Assembly (NCBI GenBank): GCA_907165135.1
Contig: OU015568.1
Coordinates: forward strand, 3,294,501-3,358,500
Direction of reading: 5' to 3'
Origin: Oikopleura dioica
Lineage: Eukaryota > Chordata > Appendicularia > Copelata > Oikopleuridae
DNA: 64,000 bases
Shown here: in pieces, positions 1 to 10,446 of the stretch
Layout: the number at the start of each line of letters is the position of its first letter
Position numbering within the stretch: the stretch's first letter is position 1
The notes under the pieces: generated by a model
The model's input: only the letters and a program-made list of their open reading frames with translations
Databases searched by the model: none
What the model was told of the DNA's origin: nothing
Translations under genes and position numbers: made by a program

Positions 1-1170
1 CAAAACCCTAAGCGACGAAGAATCCGTCTCAGTCATCAAAGACGAAGGTATCTTCCACTTCAAATTGGAAGAAGCTGGCTCAATGGCGGACTTTGTCAGC
101 GGCGAACGATTTTCATCCTTCCCATCTCTTACTGGAAAACTAGCGAGAGATAGTGTTGAGGGTGGCAAGTTTTTTGCTCTTTACGTCGCTCAAGGTAAAT
201 CATCGAGGTCTTCATGTTTTTCAACCCTTTTTAGATGAAAAAGACGTGCGAACACATTTGGTGAAATCTATCGCCCGAGATCGTTCAAAACCAGCTCCCG
301 GATTCGCTTTCTCGCACGCTACTGGCTCCCAATTCTTGAGATTGGTGAACCACATGACTTCGAGAAAAGATGTCGGAGCTGGGGAACTTCTTGTCCTCCC
401 TCCTGGATCGATCAACGGTCGCTTTTACAGGAAAATGGCTACTCATTATTCGTTATATAAACGCGTTTATACTTGAAGCCGCAAACGGCTTCTGGATCTT
501 GGTCAAAAATAAATAACCAACAAAAGATTTGATATCGACGCTGAAACGACCCGGGAAGAAATCATCCGATTCCTGCTAGACATTCAAAATGGAAAAGAAG
601 AGCTTCTCGGCGAAAGCCCTTTTCAAGAGCCGTGAATGACATGATCGGCTCGTTCATCGAACTCTTCCAGAAACAACCAATCATGGCTGGAATGATCAGT
701 TAGTCTCTAGAATCAAGAATTGATAGATAATTGCAATTTTAGTTGGTTTTCCGACAATTTTGATCGCTTTTGTCATTTGGGGCGTTTGCTCAGTCCCGGA
801 AGTTGAAGAAGGAGAGCCGATTTATGACGAATCAGATGCCGAGAAAGACTCCGAAAGCGAAACAGAAGCCAGCGAAAGCCCAGAAGAAGAAAATATCGAC
901 CAGAAAGACAAACAAGGTAAAGAGAATTGTTTTGACTCAACAAAAAGCGACTCTTGTAAAAATTTTTTCATGGGAATGTCCGCTCGAAACTTTCCATCAA
1001 CTCGAGTTGAAGCTGTATTTTGGCGCGAAAATGCGCTTTTTGCTCGAAATTTCCCGAAAATTCGAGAAGAATCTTTTCAACCAATCAAAGTTCTTTTCCT
1101 TCAAAATCCAATTTTAGCCGAACCCGTCCGCCGCCGACCAAAACGCAAAACTGCCCACACGGATGACTGA
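1..1170 (+). CDS. TMX3: TMX3-like transmembrane protein disulfide isomerase, 3' part
   Basis: The 5' end lies outside the window. Exons by phase are 1-194, 235-430, 527-698, 743-916 and 1118-1170. The product matches the C-terminal half of thioredoxin-related transmembrane protein 3: thioredoxin-like b domains (ERFSSFPSLTGK, RDRSKPAPGFAFSHATG), one membrane helix (VGFPTILIAFVIWGVC) and an acidic Glu/Ser tail with a basic patch RRRPKRK. TMX3 is an ER-membrane oxidoreductase; its CXXC domain would be upstream of the window. No KKXX retrieval signal is visible at the end (HTDD). One intron (431-526) needs a GA donor. The frame breaks by 1 nt near 621-626 in an A/T run, and one extra A restores it, so an assembly error is likely. 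Family call rests on the order of conserved blocks. Confidence 0.72.
431..526 (+). other. GA-AG intron of the TMX3-like gene
   Basis: The coding frame continues from ACAG at 430 to ATTTGATATC at 527 only if the intron starts GAAAAT and ends AAAAG. The join restores an Arg codon and the family alignment FYR-FDID. The intron carries a perfect palindrome TATAAACGCGTTTATA and a hairpin GAAGCCG-caaa-CGGCTTC. Confidence 0.65.
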
Positions 1171-1498
1171 AGCCTTAAATTTTTAAAAAATTTCAGGGCG
1201 CCTTCCATTCTTAGAGAAAAATTGAAAACTGCTACCTTTTGTGCGAAAAATTCTTCAAATCCTCCCTTTTTTTGGTTTTTCTATTCTTCACAATTTCTTT
1301 TGTTCTTGTTTACCTCTTGTTTTTCCCGTTGTTTCGTTATTTTCGCGAATTTGAAATTTTGAATTTTCGAAAATTATTTTTTTCTAGAATCTGATCCTCA
1401 ACGTTATTATGCCGAAGCGGCAAAATTCAGAATTACAGAGAGAGAAAAACTTCTATTTTTCGTCTTTTTTTCAGATTGAATTTTGAAAAAATACAGAG
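1171..1498. other. Intergenic region and CCT8 leader
   Basis: No convincing gene. Just before CCT8 there is a strong pyrimidine-rich acceptor (TTTTTTTTCAG, AG at 1473-1474) 24 nt upstream of the start codon with no obvious exon before it. It could be a spliced-leader trans-splice site or a leader intron end. Confidence 0.5.
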
Positions 1499-4112
1499 AT
1501 GGCGTTTCACGTTCCAAGAGGTGGTCTTCAGCAGATGATGAAAAAGGGAACCAGGTAAAAGTTTATATAAAAATAGATCGTTGAAACATGTCGTCAATTT
1601 TAATTCCTTTTTCAGATATCTGGAAGGCAAAGAAGAAGTCGTCTTCGATTCAATTTCAACGATCAGAGAGCTCGGCGACACTACCAAGACAGCATACGGT
1701 CCCTTTGGAATGAACAAAATCGTCCAGAATCACATTGAGAAGCTCTTCTTGACTTCTGATGCCGCAACAATGATCAAGGAGCTTGATATTCGACACCCGG
1801 CGGCGAAAATGGTCGTCATGGCTGCTCATCAGCAGGAAGAAGAATGCGGTAAGTTATTTTAAATCGAATTCTTTTAACCCCATTTTCAGGCGATGGAACA
1901 AACGGATGTGTGATGCTGACCGCCTCGATCCTCCACGAAGCCGAGTATCTCCTCCGAATGGGTTTGGCCGTCCCTGAGCTCGTCTCTGGCCTCCAAGCTG
2001 GTCTTCAGGCCGGCTTGAGCGAGATCAACGGGCTCACCGTCCACACAGTCGATTTACAACAGATCAGAGACGTCAACGCAGTCAAATACGCAATCAAGGC
2101 TTCGCTCATGTCAAAACAGCTCGGAAACGAAGGTAAAAACCAGCCTCAAACAACAAGCGCTTTACTTTCATTCTAGAATTCCTGTCAAACATCATCGCGG
2201 AAGCCTGCGTGAGCACGCTGCCTAAGGACGCCATCAGATTCAACGTCGACGACATTCGAGTCTGCAAAATCATGGGCTCCAACCTCGAAGCATCCAAGAT
2301 TATTCCAGGCATGGTCTTCAAACGATACGTCGAATCAGAGATCCAGAATGTCACTGATGCCAAAGTTGCTGTAAGTTTCTCGTCGGACATTTTTGATTTA
2401 CAGCCGATATATGAGAAGCCGCTTGCTTTACTAACTCTTCTTTTAGATGTTCAACTGTCCCCTTGACAACTTGCAGACAGAGACGAAAGGAACCGTTTTA
2501 CTCAAAAACGCGGAGGAGCTCAAGAATTTCACGAAGACCGAAGAGGCCCAGCTCTACAACGCAGTCAAGGCGATTGCTGAGAGTGGCGCGAAAGTTCTCG
2601 TCTGTGGTGGAAAGATTTCCGATCTCGGCCTCGACTACGCCAATAAGATGGGACTCATGACTGTCAGGTTTGTACTCTTCCTTGATTCCGAGTCAGAATC
2701 TGACTTTTGTTTTTAGACTTAATTCAAAGTGGGATATGCGACGATTGGCCAAGTCTATCGGAGCTACTGTGCTTCCTCGACTCACTCCTCCTTCAGCTGA
2801 TGAAATGGGATTCTGTGATAAAGTCCGCGTAAGTATTGCCCCTTCAGGATCTGGTTGAATCCCTCCTTTTAGGTTGAAGAAATCGGAGACACCCGAGTAG
2901 TAAGCTTCCAGCGATCGACCTCTCGAATCGCCACAATCGTCCTTCGAGCTGGAACTACCAACGTCCTTGACGATCTCGAGCGAGCTGTCGACGATGGTGT
3001 CAACAACTTCAAGGTGCTCAACCTTTTTCTATAAACAATTTAACCCTTTTCTAGCTTTTGACCAAAGACAAACGACTCGTTGCTGGAGCAGGAGCTTTTG
3101 AAGTTGAATTGGCCAAATGTTTAGATGTTCACGCTGAAAAAGTAAGCAAGCCCATCTCACCCTTTTTTCATTGAAATACTAGTGTCTTGGAATGGAGCAA
3201 TATGGAATCAAGCTTTTGGCGAAGGCGTACGAGTACCTCCCACGACAATTGGCCGAGAACTGCGGTCAGAATCCATCCAAGGTCATATCTAGACTTATGG
3301 CCGCTCACGCAGAAGTTGAAGGTATATTTTCATATGAAGCTACAGTTGCGGGTTGTCAAATAATGGATTGAAAATCAACTAGTTAGCATCTTTGCCCAGA
3401 CTTTTTTCAAGGAGGAAAGAGATCCCTGACATTAAGATTAATTTGGCCTTTTATGGAAAAATTAAGGGTATGCGCAAGAGTTCTCCGCTTCCGCTCAATA
3501 CGGAATCGAGCAAAAAGCATTCAATCTTCCGGGAAGTGGCGCAAAAGTCCCATCCACTCAAAAGGAAATCGGCCAAATGATCGACTCGATGAAACGTGTC
3601 GCCCAGTTATACGGCAGCGCGGACATGGCCAAGGCCGCCGACACTTTTGAAGACGGCTTTAATATGCACAAGTCCAAGAAACTCGTTGGTTAGCGCTTTT
3701 TTCGTTATTATTCGTGAGCTTGATTTTCTAACAAGGCTTTTATTCGCTTGATGCTTTTCCCAAAACAAGTTTTTCTAACAAGAGTGGGTTTCGTTGAAGA
3801 TTAAGGGTAGACCCTTGTTCATTGTAAAATTTAAGGCTCGACGATTGGTGTCAATATTGAAAGCGAGGACCTTCAGGACGCCGCCAAGAACGGAATTTTC
3901 GACCATATTCTCATCAAGGAGTGGCAGCTCAAACTTGGTAGGCTACAAATGCGTTTTGAATTGTCCTTTCCTTATTACAAATTCTAGCTGTGAACACGGC
4001 GATCACAATCCTGCGAGTGAACCAGATCATCATGGCGAAGCGCGCTGGCGGTCCCAAAGCTCCGTCTCAGCGAGGTGGCCACTGGGACGACGATCACGAC
4101 GAGGAGGACTAA
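1499..4112 (+). CDS. CCT8: T-complex protein 1 subunit theta (CCT8)
   Basis: Twelve exons: 1499-1554, 1616-1848, 1890-2132, 2177-2370, 2447-2667, 2717-2828, 2873-3013, 3055-3141, 3183-3321, about 3467 (or 3479)-3688, 3836-3937 and 3988-4112. The product is one subunit of the cytosolic group II chaperonin that folds actin, tubulin and other proteins. Diagnostic pieces are TAYGPFGMNK, the ATP site GDGTN, ETKGTVLLK, LNSKWDMRRL, VDDGVNNFK, a late catalytic-region block around LVAGAGAFEVELAK, and the C-terminus IIMAKRAGGPKAPS followed by an acidic tail, which fits theta better than other subunits. All junction phases agree. Exon 10 encodes about 70 residues absent from the usual theta sequence and is symmetric (phase 1-1). 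Its acceptor is either AAG at 3466 or AAG at 3478. Confidence 0.93.
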
Positions 4113-4848
4113 ATTCCACACTTGCCCGCTCCTCGTTTTTTAGTCAAAATACGATAATCACCTCTCGACTGTCACCTGACTGTTTCTTAGCCTTTCACAA
4201 ATTTTAAATTTTATTATTTTTCCCTTTGCCTTTTTGTGAACATAGTGTTTATTTTCTATCACGACTTACTGTAACTGTACTCGACTTGTAAGTTGACCAC
4301 TACAGAAAAACCTCCAATTCTTCTGAGATCCTTAGACATGTTCCGCCAAGCTTCAAAAAATATACGTTTGTTATTATAAAAGAACATCGAGAAAATGGCA
4401 ACCAATGTCGAGAGCCTTTTCAATTATTTCTTGGATTTTTATTAAATTTTGCAAGCAGGCATTTTGAAAAAAACATATAATAAAAATGCAAAATTGATAT
4501 TTTACAGTCGAACATTTCTTTCCGCAGCGAGATGTTACTTCACGTTATGCTTTTTCTCATTGTTATGAAGACCGAGAAATGGTAATGAAGAATTAATCTC
4601 CCGCATCAGTATAATATTTATTCGCTTGAGCATCCTAATCTTTCGCATTAAAGAAGAGCAAAAAATGCAGATTCGGTAAACATTCGTGTCAGAGGATAAT
4701 AGAGCATCAAGAAATTTTCGAAACAGCGGTTTCCCGATTTGGCGCCCTCGCCGCTAATGCATCCGAGACGCGCTGCGTTTTCATCGCGGCTCAACCCTTT
4801 TTCAACCTGATTTTTTACATTGAAGAAAAAATAGAGAAAACATAAACA
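4113..4848. other. Intergenic region
   Basis: AT-rich sequence after CCT8 with a short GC-rich patch at about 4735-4800. No supported gene or RNA seen. Confidence 0.5.
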
Positions 4849-6201
4849 ATGGTAAGAGTTTGAGAATAGCTTAGCTCCTAAATTAATTTAGAGACCTTAA
4901 TAACTCGGCGATTTCCCTTAAACTTTTAAGACTGTAACTCCCTTATTTCCCCCACAAGAAATCAATTGAAGTTCTATCATAGAACTTCTATGAGGCGTTA
5001 CTTTTTTTAGAAATTGATTGAACTATTGCCGAAAGCAGCTGAAATAGTAAAATATAGAAAGCGCGGCTTTTTAAATTGATTCGCTGGAAGCCGCAAGCGG
5101 CTTTTCGACTATGAGCATCAATTATAAGAAAAATTTCTTAAATTTCAATCTCATTTTTAATTAATTGCCAGCCCCTCATCTTTTTAAGAGAAGCTCCAGT
5201 GAGATCGCGAAGTGCAAAGTTCCTCAATTTCCGATCTCAGAAACCCCCGTGAAAACCGCTCTTGACATTAAAGAGCCCTGAGCTGACGGCTCATGAGCTG
5301 CAAATGAAAAAAGTCTGGAGAGCCACGTGATTAAATCCATTTTTTAGAAGTGTCCGGAATTGCCCGCCCGAGTACCCACACTTTTCAAATATTATTTTTC
5401 TTACTTTAGAATTCAAAACGATCGGAAGAATTGATTGAAGAAAATCAAGAACTAAAAATGGAACTGAAAAGCTCAAAAGCACTTTTATTCCATGTTTCTT
5501 TGCATTATCAATCGAGACTTTCGAAGATGGAAGAATTGATGAAAAATGAAATGGCATCACGTGATAAGCAACTGAGGGACCTCACGGCGTCCTTGTTATT
5601 GCTAGAATCGCAGCTTCAGAAAGAGAGGAAAAAGTCAGCGGAAAATAAAAGCACGATTCGAGCGCTGAAAATAGAGAACGCGAAATTAACAGAATTTGTT
5701 GAAGGAAGAAAAGGGTTCAAATAGTATGGGCTTGAATTGTCTTAGAAGCCACTCTGGGGTTCGAGAATATAAATATTAAAAGCCGCGCTTTGCGCGACTC
5801 TGCTTGGTTTTTACTCAAAGCCGCAAGCGGCTTCTCGATTTTATATAAATTGAACTCGGAAAAGACACGAAACAATCTACTCTGCCAACAAACCGTCCCC
5901 AATCTTTTCTTCCCGGCGAAAAATTCTGCCTTTTCGAAATTTTGAAAAGCAAAAAGTTCACGAAAACATTGACTTGGGCCGCCTGGAGCTTGAAAGAAGT
6001 CAAGTGCCAGCGAGAGAGCTGAATTTCGAAGCGCCAAAAACGCTCAATAAGCAGCGGCTGCGAAAACCAACTCCGAGGAGTGGATCCATTGGGTCCAACT
6101 CCTCGAGTTCGAGCTCTTCTGATGAACATTCAAACGATCATTTGATGAGCAGGATGCAAAAATGGAGCATAGAGGAGCTCGAGCATGGAATTACCATTTA
6201 A
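4849..6201 (+). CDS. Coiled-coil protein of unknown function
   Basis: Proposed exons 4849-4851 (just the ATG, then GTAAGA), 5410-5714 and 5865-6201. Phases fit: GG at 5714 joins A at 5865. The protein is about 215 residues. Residues 5-95 form a long heptad-rich coiled coil (EELIEENQELKMELK, QLRDLTASLLLLESQLQK). The second half is basic and Ser-rich, with SSRRKILPFR, RKPTPRSGS and a Ser run, ending WSIEELEHGITI. No enzyme motif, signal peptide or membrane helix is seen, so a structural or chromosome/cytoskeleton adaptor role is only a guess. Both introns contain the hairpin AAGCCGCAAGCGGCTT. The single-codon first exon is the weakest part of the model. Confidence 0.5.
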
Positions 6202-7010
6202 CTTTTTATTATTTAATTTAACGTCTTTTTCTTTTTATTGAACATATTTTATTAACATAATGGCCCATTGAGAGCTCAAATAATTCTTCTTTTGTATATT
6301 TCTGCCGTTTGAAATTGCCCCAGAAGGATGTGCACTTACGTAAATGAAATAAGGGGTACCCATTATTACAGCCGAATTCCTTTAATTTCTCCTTTTTATA
6401 GGACTTTTTATTTTGTCTCTTAAAATTGCTGCTCTTTATCTCATCTTATATCTTATTGTTTTCCAAATTGCCTTACTAAACAATCATTTTTGTTTTATTT
6501 TAACTTTTATGATGGCGGCATGTCTTTCCTTTATTTGAAAGAAATTGTTGTTTTTGGGTTGTTTCAATTCATTTTGTAAAGTCTATTATTTAAGGAAAAG
6601 AGAAGAAAAGCTGAGGGGGGGGGTCCTTAAAGATCAACGCTCAACAAGAAATAATTATAATATTGAGTTTATTAATAGTAGCTTTTTGTACAAGCAGCTT
6701 ATTTTGATTAAAGAAGACAAAAAACACAGTAAGAATATATAATATGGCCATTTTCAGTCTGATCGGCAATTAATTGTTCCAGGAAAGTTGAGCACAGCAA
6801 GATTGCGGTTGATGAAGATCAAGGTTGATTCGAAGGCTGTTTTCGCGATTCATGGGGATGCATTTTGAAGGATTTCGGCAAGGTGAAAAGTCGAGTTTTC
6901 TAAAAAAAAAAATTAGAAAAAATTCTCTTCCTTGATTTCAAAAATAAAGATTTCCTTTCAAATTTTCCTCTTTCACTGTACAAATAAATCATCCTTTTTC
7001 TAAAATAAAC
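6202..7010. other. AT-rich intergenic region
   Basis: Several poly-T and poly-A runs and one run of nine G near 6615. Open frames here lack coding character. No feature supported. Confidence 0.45.
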
Positions 7011-7770
7011 TTACAGAGCAATTTTCTTCTGCTGAGTATTATGCGTATTCGCAACACAGGAAAGTTCCTGACCAAGATTGATGCTCTGCATGCAGCAAAG
7101 GCGATCCTCAACTTTTGATTTTTGCTCATTTTCGAAATCGGCATAGAAAGAAATTGGGCACTTCGGCTTTGTGTTTTCGCAGAAGCTCGTTTCTAGCGAT
7201 TCTGAACAAGAATTATTAAAATGGCTTGATAGCTGAGAAATTTTACGTTTTGAGCAGGTAGAGAGAGCATCTTGCTTGTTAGGCGAACATTTGAGGATGT
7301 CCCATGTTTCGGGAACATCGGCGCCGGAGGAGGAGCACGAGACACAGTTGGCGCCACGCCCGTCACAGAGCTCGCCAAGATAACCATGGAGGATTGGACA
7401 GACGTACTTGTCGATAAAGAGATCGTAAGGGACACTAAGAGGCGATAATAAATAAGAGTTTCAGGTTTTTTCAAAAATACTTTTTCACTAACTGATTCTA
7501 AAAATGACCGAAAGTATGACTGAATTGATATTCTTCGGCTCACCTTATTTTCTCCGCTTGGCAGAGTCCCCCTCGTCGGGGATGTCTCCGTCGGCTTCTG
7601 CTCAGTAATCCAGCACTTGCTTCCTCCTTGATTGCAGATCGAAACTGATCGCGCTCGACTAAGAACGCCGCGTCCAAGGTTGCCATTTCTACCGCCCGTT
7701 GGAGTCTTTCCTGGATGCTTGATTGCGCGGAAACGATTGAGCCAAAGAGAAGAGCTAAGGAAGAGAACAT
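7011..7770 (-). CDS. Small secreted Cys-rich protein
   Basis: Two exons, 7544-7770 and 7011-7434, joined by a GT-AG intron with matching phase (AG + T). The start at 7770 gives a signal peptide, MFSSLALLFGSIVSAQ, then a Gln/Glu-rich segment and a strongly basic stretch SRSRRRHPRR that could be a processing site. The mature part is about 140 residues with some 14 cysteines (KYVCPILHGYLGELC, NCVSCSSS, DRLCCMQS), so a disulfide-stabilised extracellular protein is likely. I do not recognise the family. A TATA-like box lies about 60 nt upstream. No membrane segment follows the signal peptide. Confidence 0.6.
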
Positions 7771-7827
7771 TTTGTTTGTGGATGAGTTTGTATTTTTTAT
7801 TGATGAATGAGAGTTGATCTTGTCTCA

Positions 7828-7837
7828 CTTTTATATG
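7828..7837 (-). promoter_or_regulatory. TATA-like box upstream of the secreted Cys-rich gene
   Basis: On the minus strand the sequence reads CATATAAAAG, about 60 nt before the ATG at 7770. Spacing fits a core promoter, but no transcript start is visible. Confidence 0.35.
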
Positions 7838-7839
7838 CT

Positions 7840-9715
7840 TCATCGTTGCATGCTTGAGTGGGTAGTTTGCTGCCACCGCGATTAAATGCAATTATCAGCA
7901 GAAAGAAGAAAGAACGGTGTTTACAACTTAATTCATCAAAAAGTGCAGCAACTTAATTGCAAGATTATTTAATTGAGATGTTAAACCACCACTTATATCT
8001 AAAATTTCAGATGCATCCTTTCAATTATCTCTTCTTCAAGAGAAAAGTTGATCACGAGCTGTCTTTTGTTAGTCGGGTGCCGGCTAGAACACCTCTTGTT
8101 CAATCACTTTGATAGATAGAGGAGGAACAATTGCAATTTTGAGCTAACGAAAAAGGGGATGAAGTACGGAAGCGCAAAGAATGAATACCCCCTCTTTTAA
8201 ATAGTGCCACTTAGATCTCCCCCTTTTCCAAGAATGAGGAGATAAGGAAGTAGAAGGCAATCATTTGAAGTGTCCCTGCCGCTAAACCTCACCCTCTGGT
8301 AGACAGCTACGCCCGTGGGGACTCCCCAACGGCGACCCCTTCCTACCTTAGGTCCCCCGGATCCGTTCAAACGAGTTCCCGGGTCTCTTACTCCAAACAC
8401 CATCCCAGATTCTTGAGATATTCGATCCCCCTCTATGGAAACTTCTTATTCTTTGACAGAAACGATGACCTCATCTTCAACCTTTGTTTATTCATCCCTT
8501 TTCCGTCCGTTCAAAATTGGCGGCGGGAGAAGTTCGCGCCTGGGATGATACCTCACTTACTCTTCTCGCTCATCGAATTATGCCCTCAGTGCCCTCGAAT
8601 CAAGCCCTTTTGGTGTTTGAATATAAGGGTGACCCTTTAATTTATTCCAGAGCGGCGCTATCTTTCAGTTTTTTTATCGAATCTTGTTTACGATTTTCTA
8701 TTCAATTTTGGCACATCCGTTTTCGATTTTAATTGAGTCATAAAACAAAACGTATGGATTAACATCATTAAATCAAATTCTGGAAAACCTAGTCGAGAGA
8801 GAAATAACTTCAGAAAAGAGAGACAGAAAGTCTGAGACAGAAAAAAAATTTCAAAAAATAAATACCGTGCCATTGACAAATACGATTCTACGATTGAACG
8901 CGCCATTTTTTCAGTGCTTGTGCAAATTTGAAAATTATGGAATTATGATTTTTTGAATCAGAGAAGGAAGAAAAAAGAAAAACGCAGAAAAAAAAATGGA
9001 AGAATTAAAGTTGATTGAGAGTGAGGCGAAAGTTGTTGGCTTGAATGGGAGAGAAGATACAATTATTAAAATGAACGAGAAAAGGTTAATTATTATTTCT
9101 TAGAGTACAGTTCTTAGTGAATGTAAAAGAATTGTCAATTTTTCAACTTCAGAGTTAAATTTTGGTCGAGAGGTATTTGTAAAGTCTATAGTACCTTTAA
9201 ATACATCTATAAAGGTCTCATAAACTTATCATCAAAGATAGCTGTTTCAGGGTATTTGATTATATATCCAAATTTTTATATTTGCTTTAGAAGGACTAAA
9301 ATTATGTTCATTCAGAAGGGCTGATAAGTTTTATATCATGGACTTTTATAAATGACGCTTCATACTTTGTACCATAAGTACAAAAACGAGGTGTCCGTCA
9401 GTCACCTTCAGTTTTTTCATATTTTGCATAATTTTATATTGCGGAAATTGATAAGTACTCTGATTTTTCTTACGAAGAGGGTAACATAGTTATAAATTAT
9501 TTGAGAGAAAACGGTCATCTACGCGCGCTTTTCTTACATAAGAAATTTATGACTTCGTAGACAAATATTTGAAATATCGACTTTTCTTGATATTTGCCCC
9601 CACTTGAACTTCGAAATTTGGACTTTTCCGAAAATGAGAATTTTCCCATTCTTATTAATTTATAATTATATCAATTTTGATCCTTTCTCTAAGCACTTAA
9701 TAATTGAGTCGATAC
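7840..9715. other. Long intergenic region
   Basis: 8190-8640 is moderately GC-rich with overlapping open frames on both strands, but none shows a recognised motif, start context and splice sites together. 8640-9715 is AT-rich with no supported feature. Confidence 0.45.
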
Positions 9716-9823
9716 ATGTCAAGACATATGTTTCTTTTGATTCTAATTGCAAGCTTTGATGCAAATGCCGGCGTTGGTAATTATAAGGAAAACAGTGTTC
9801 GGCAAAGTGTGGTTCAAAAATAA
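9716..9823 (+). CDS. Candidate 35-residue secreted peptide
   Basis: An ORF of 36 codons with a signal-peptide-like start, MSRHMFLLILIASFDANA, then about 17 residues (GVGNYKENSVRQ). An AATAAA motif overlaps the stop region. A GT donor follows the signal peptide, so this could instead be the first exon of a longer gene. Very short, no homologue recognised. Confidence 0.25.
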   Translation: MSRHMFLLILIASFDANAGVGNYKENSVRQSVVQK

Positions 9824-10011
9824 AAGGAAATTGCCAAGTTTATCTTTACATTTAAAGATATTTATAGTAGTATAAATGGTATATGGTACATGAATAACTT
9901 TTGTAATAAATTAAATTTTTTTTGAAATCAACTTGGTTTTATTTCGGTGCTCAGTTTAATTTTTCTTGTCTATATATTTTATTATTGCAATGTCGAAAAA
10001 TTACCGATATA

Positions 10012-10410
10012 CAGTTTTTTTCCTCTTTTGTGGACATTTTTTGTCCTGAATTTTCATGAAAATGTCCACAAAAGTGGACAAGAGTCTTCAAAAAAATGTC
10101 CCGCCGTAGGGCCTAAAAATTTTTTCTTCGATTAATTTTTCTTCAAAAAATGGCAAATTTCATCATCGAAACGCCTCTTTTTTGCTTGTTTTACCATTTT
10201 TAGTCAATTAAACTGTATAAGCCATTGATTTTTTATAAAAACATCCTGATTTAAGAAAAAAAATTACACAAATTCTTCCTTTTAAATTTTCTCGGCTGGA
10301 CAAATGTCCACAAAAGTGGAACATCATCTTTCTAAAAGTGTCCCACAGAAACCCCTTAAAATGAAGAAAATGTCCACAAAATTGGGGTCCACAAAAGAGG
10401 AAACAAACTG
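10012..10410. mobile_element. Tc1/mariner-like MITE with TA target duplication
   Basis: Terminal inverted repeats start CAGTTT and end AAACTG. About 24 nt at each end match after reverse complement (CCTCTTTTGTGGAC against GTCCACAAAAGAGG) with one or two mismatches, flanked by TA on both sides. Length is 399 bp with no ORF, so it is non-autonomous. Internal TGTCCACAAAAGTGG repeats give further folding. CAGT ends with a TA duplication are typical of Tc1/mariner; the family assignment is inferred. Confidence 0.75.
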
Positions 10411-10446
10411 TATAAAAGTAGATTAGCTCTTTCATTCCGTTTTTAG

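Noticed and set aside
6545-6742. 65-residue ORF
   Set aside because: AT-rich, crosses a G9 run and has no coding features.
7193-7891. 232-residue minus-strand ORF overlapping the secreted Cys-rich gene
   Set aside because: It reads through the intron in a different frame; the two-exon model starts with a signal peptide and gives a coherent Cys-rich product.
8197-8732. Overlapping ORFs of 68-82 residues on both strands
   Set aside because: No start context, splice continuity or recognisable domain; GC-rich composition alone keeps several frames open.
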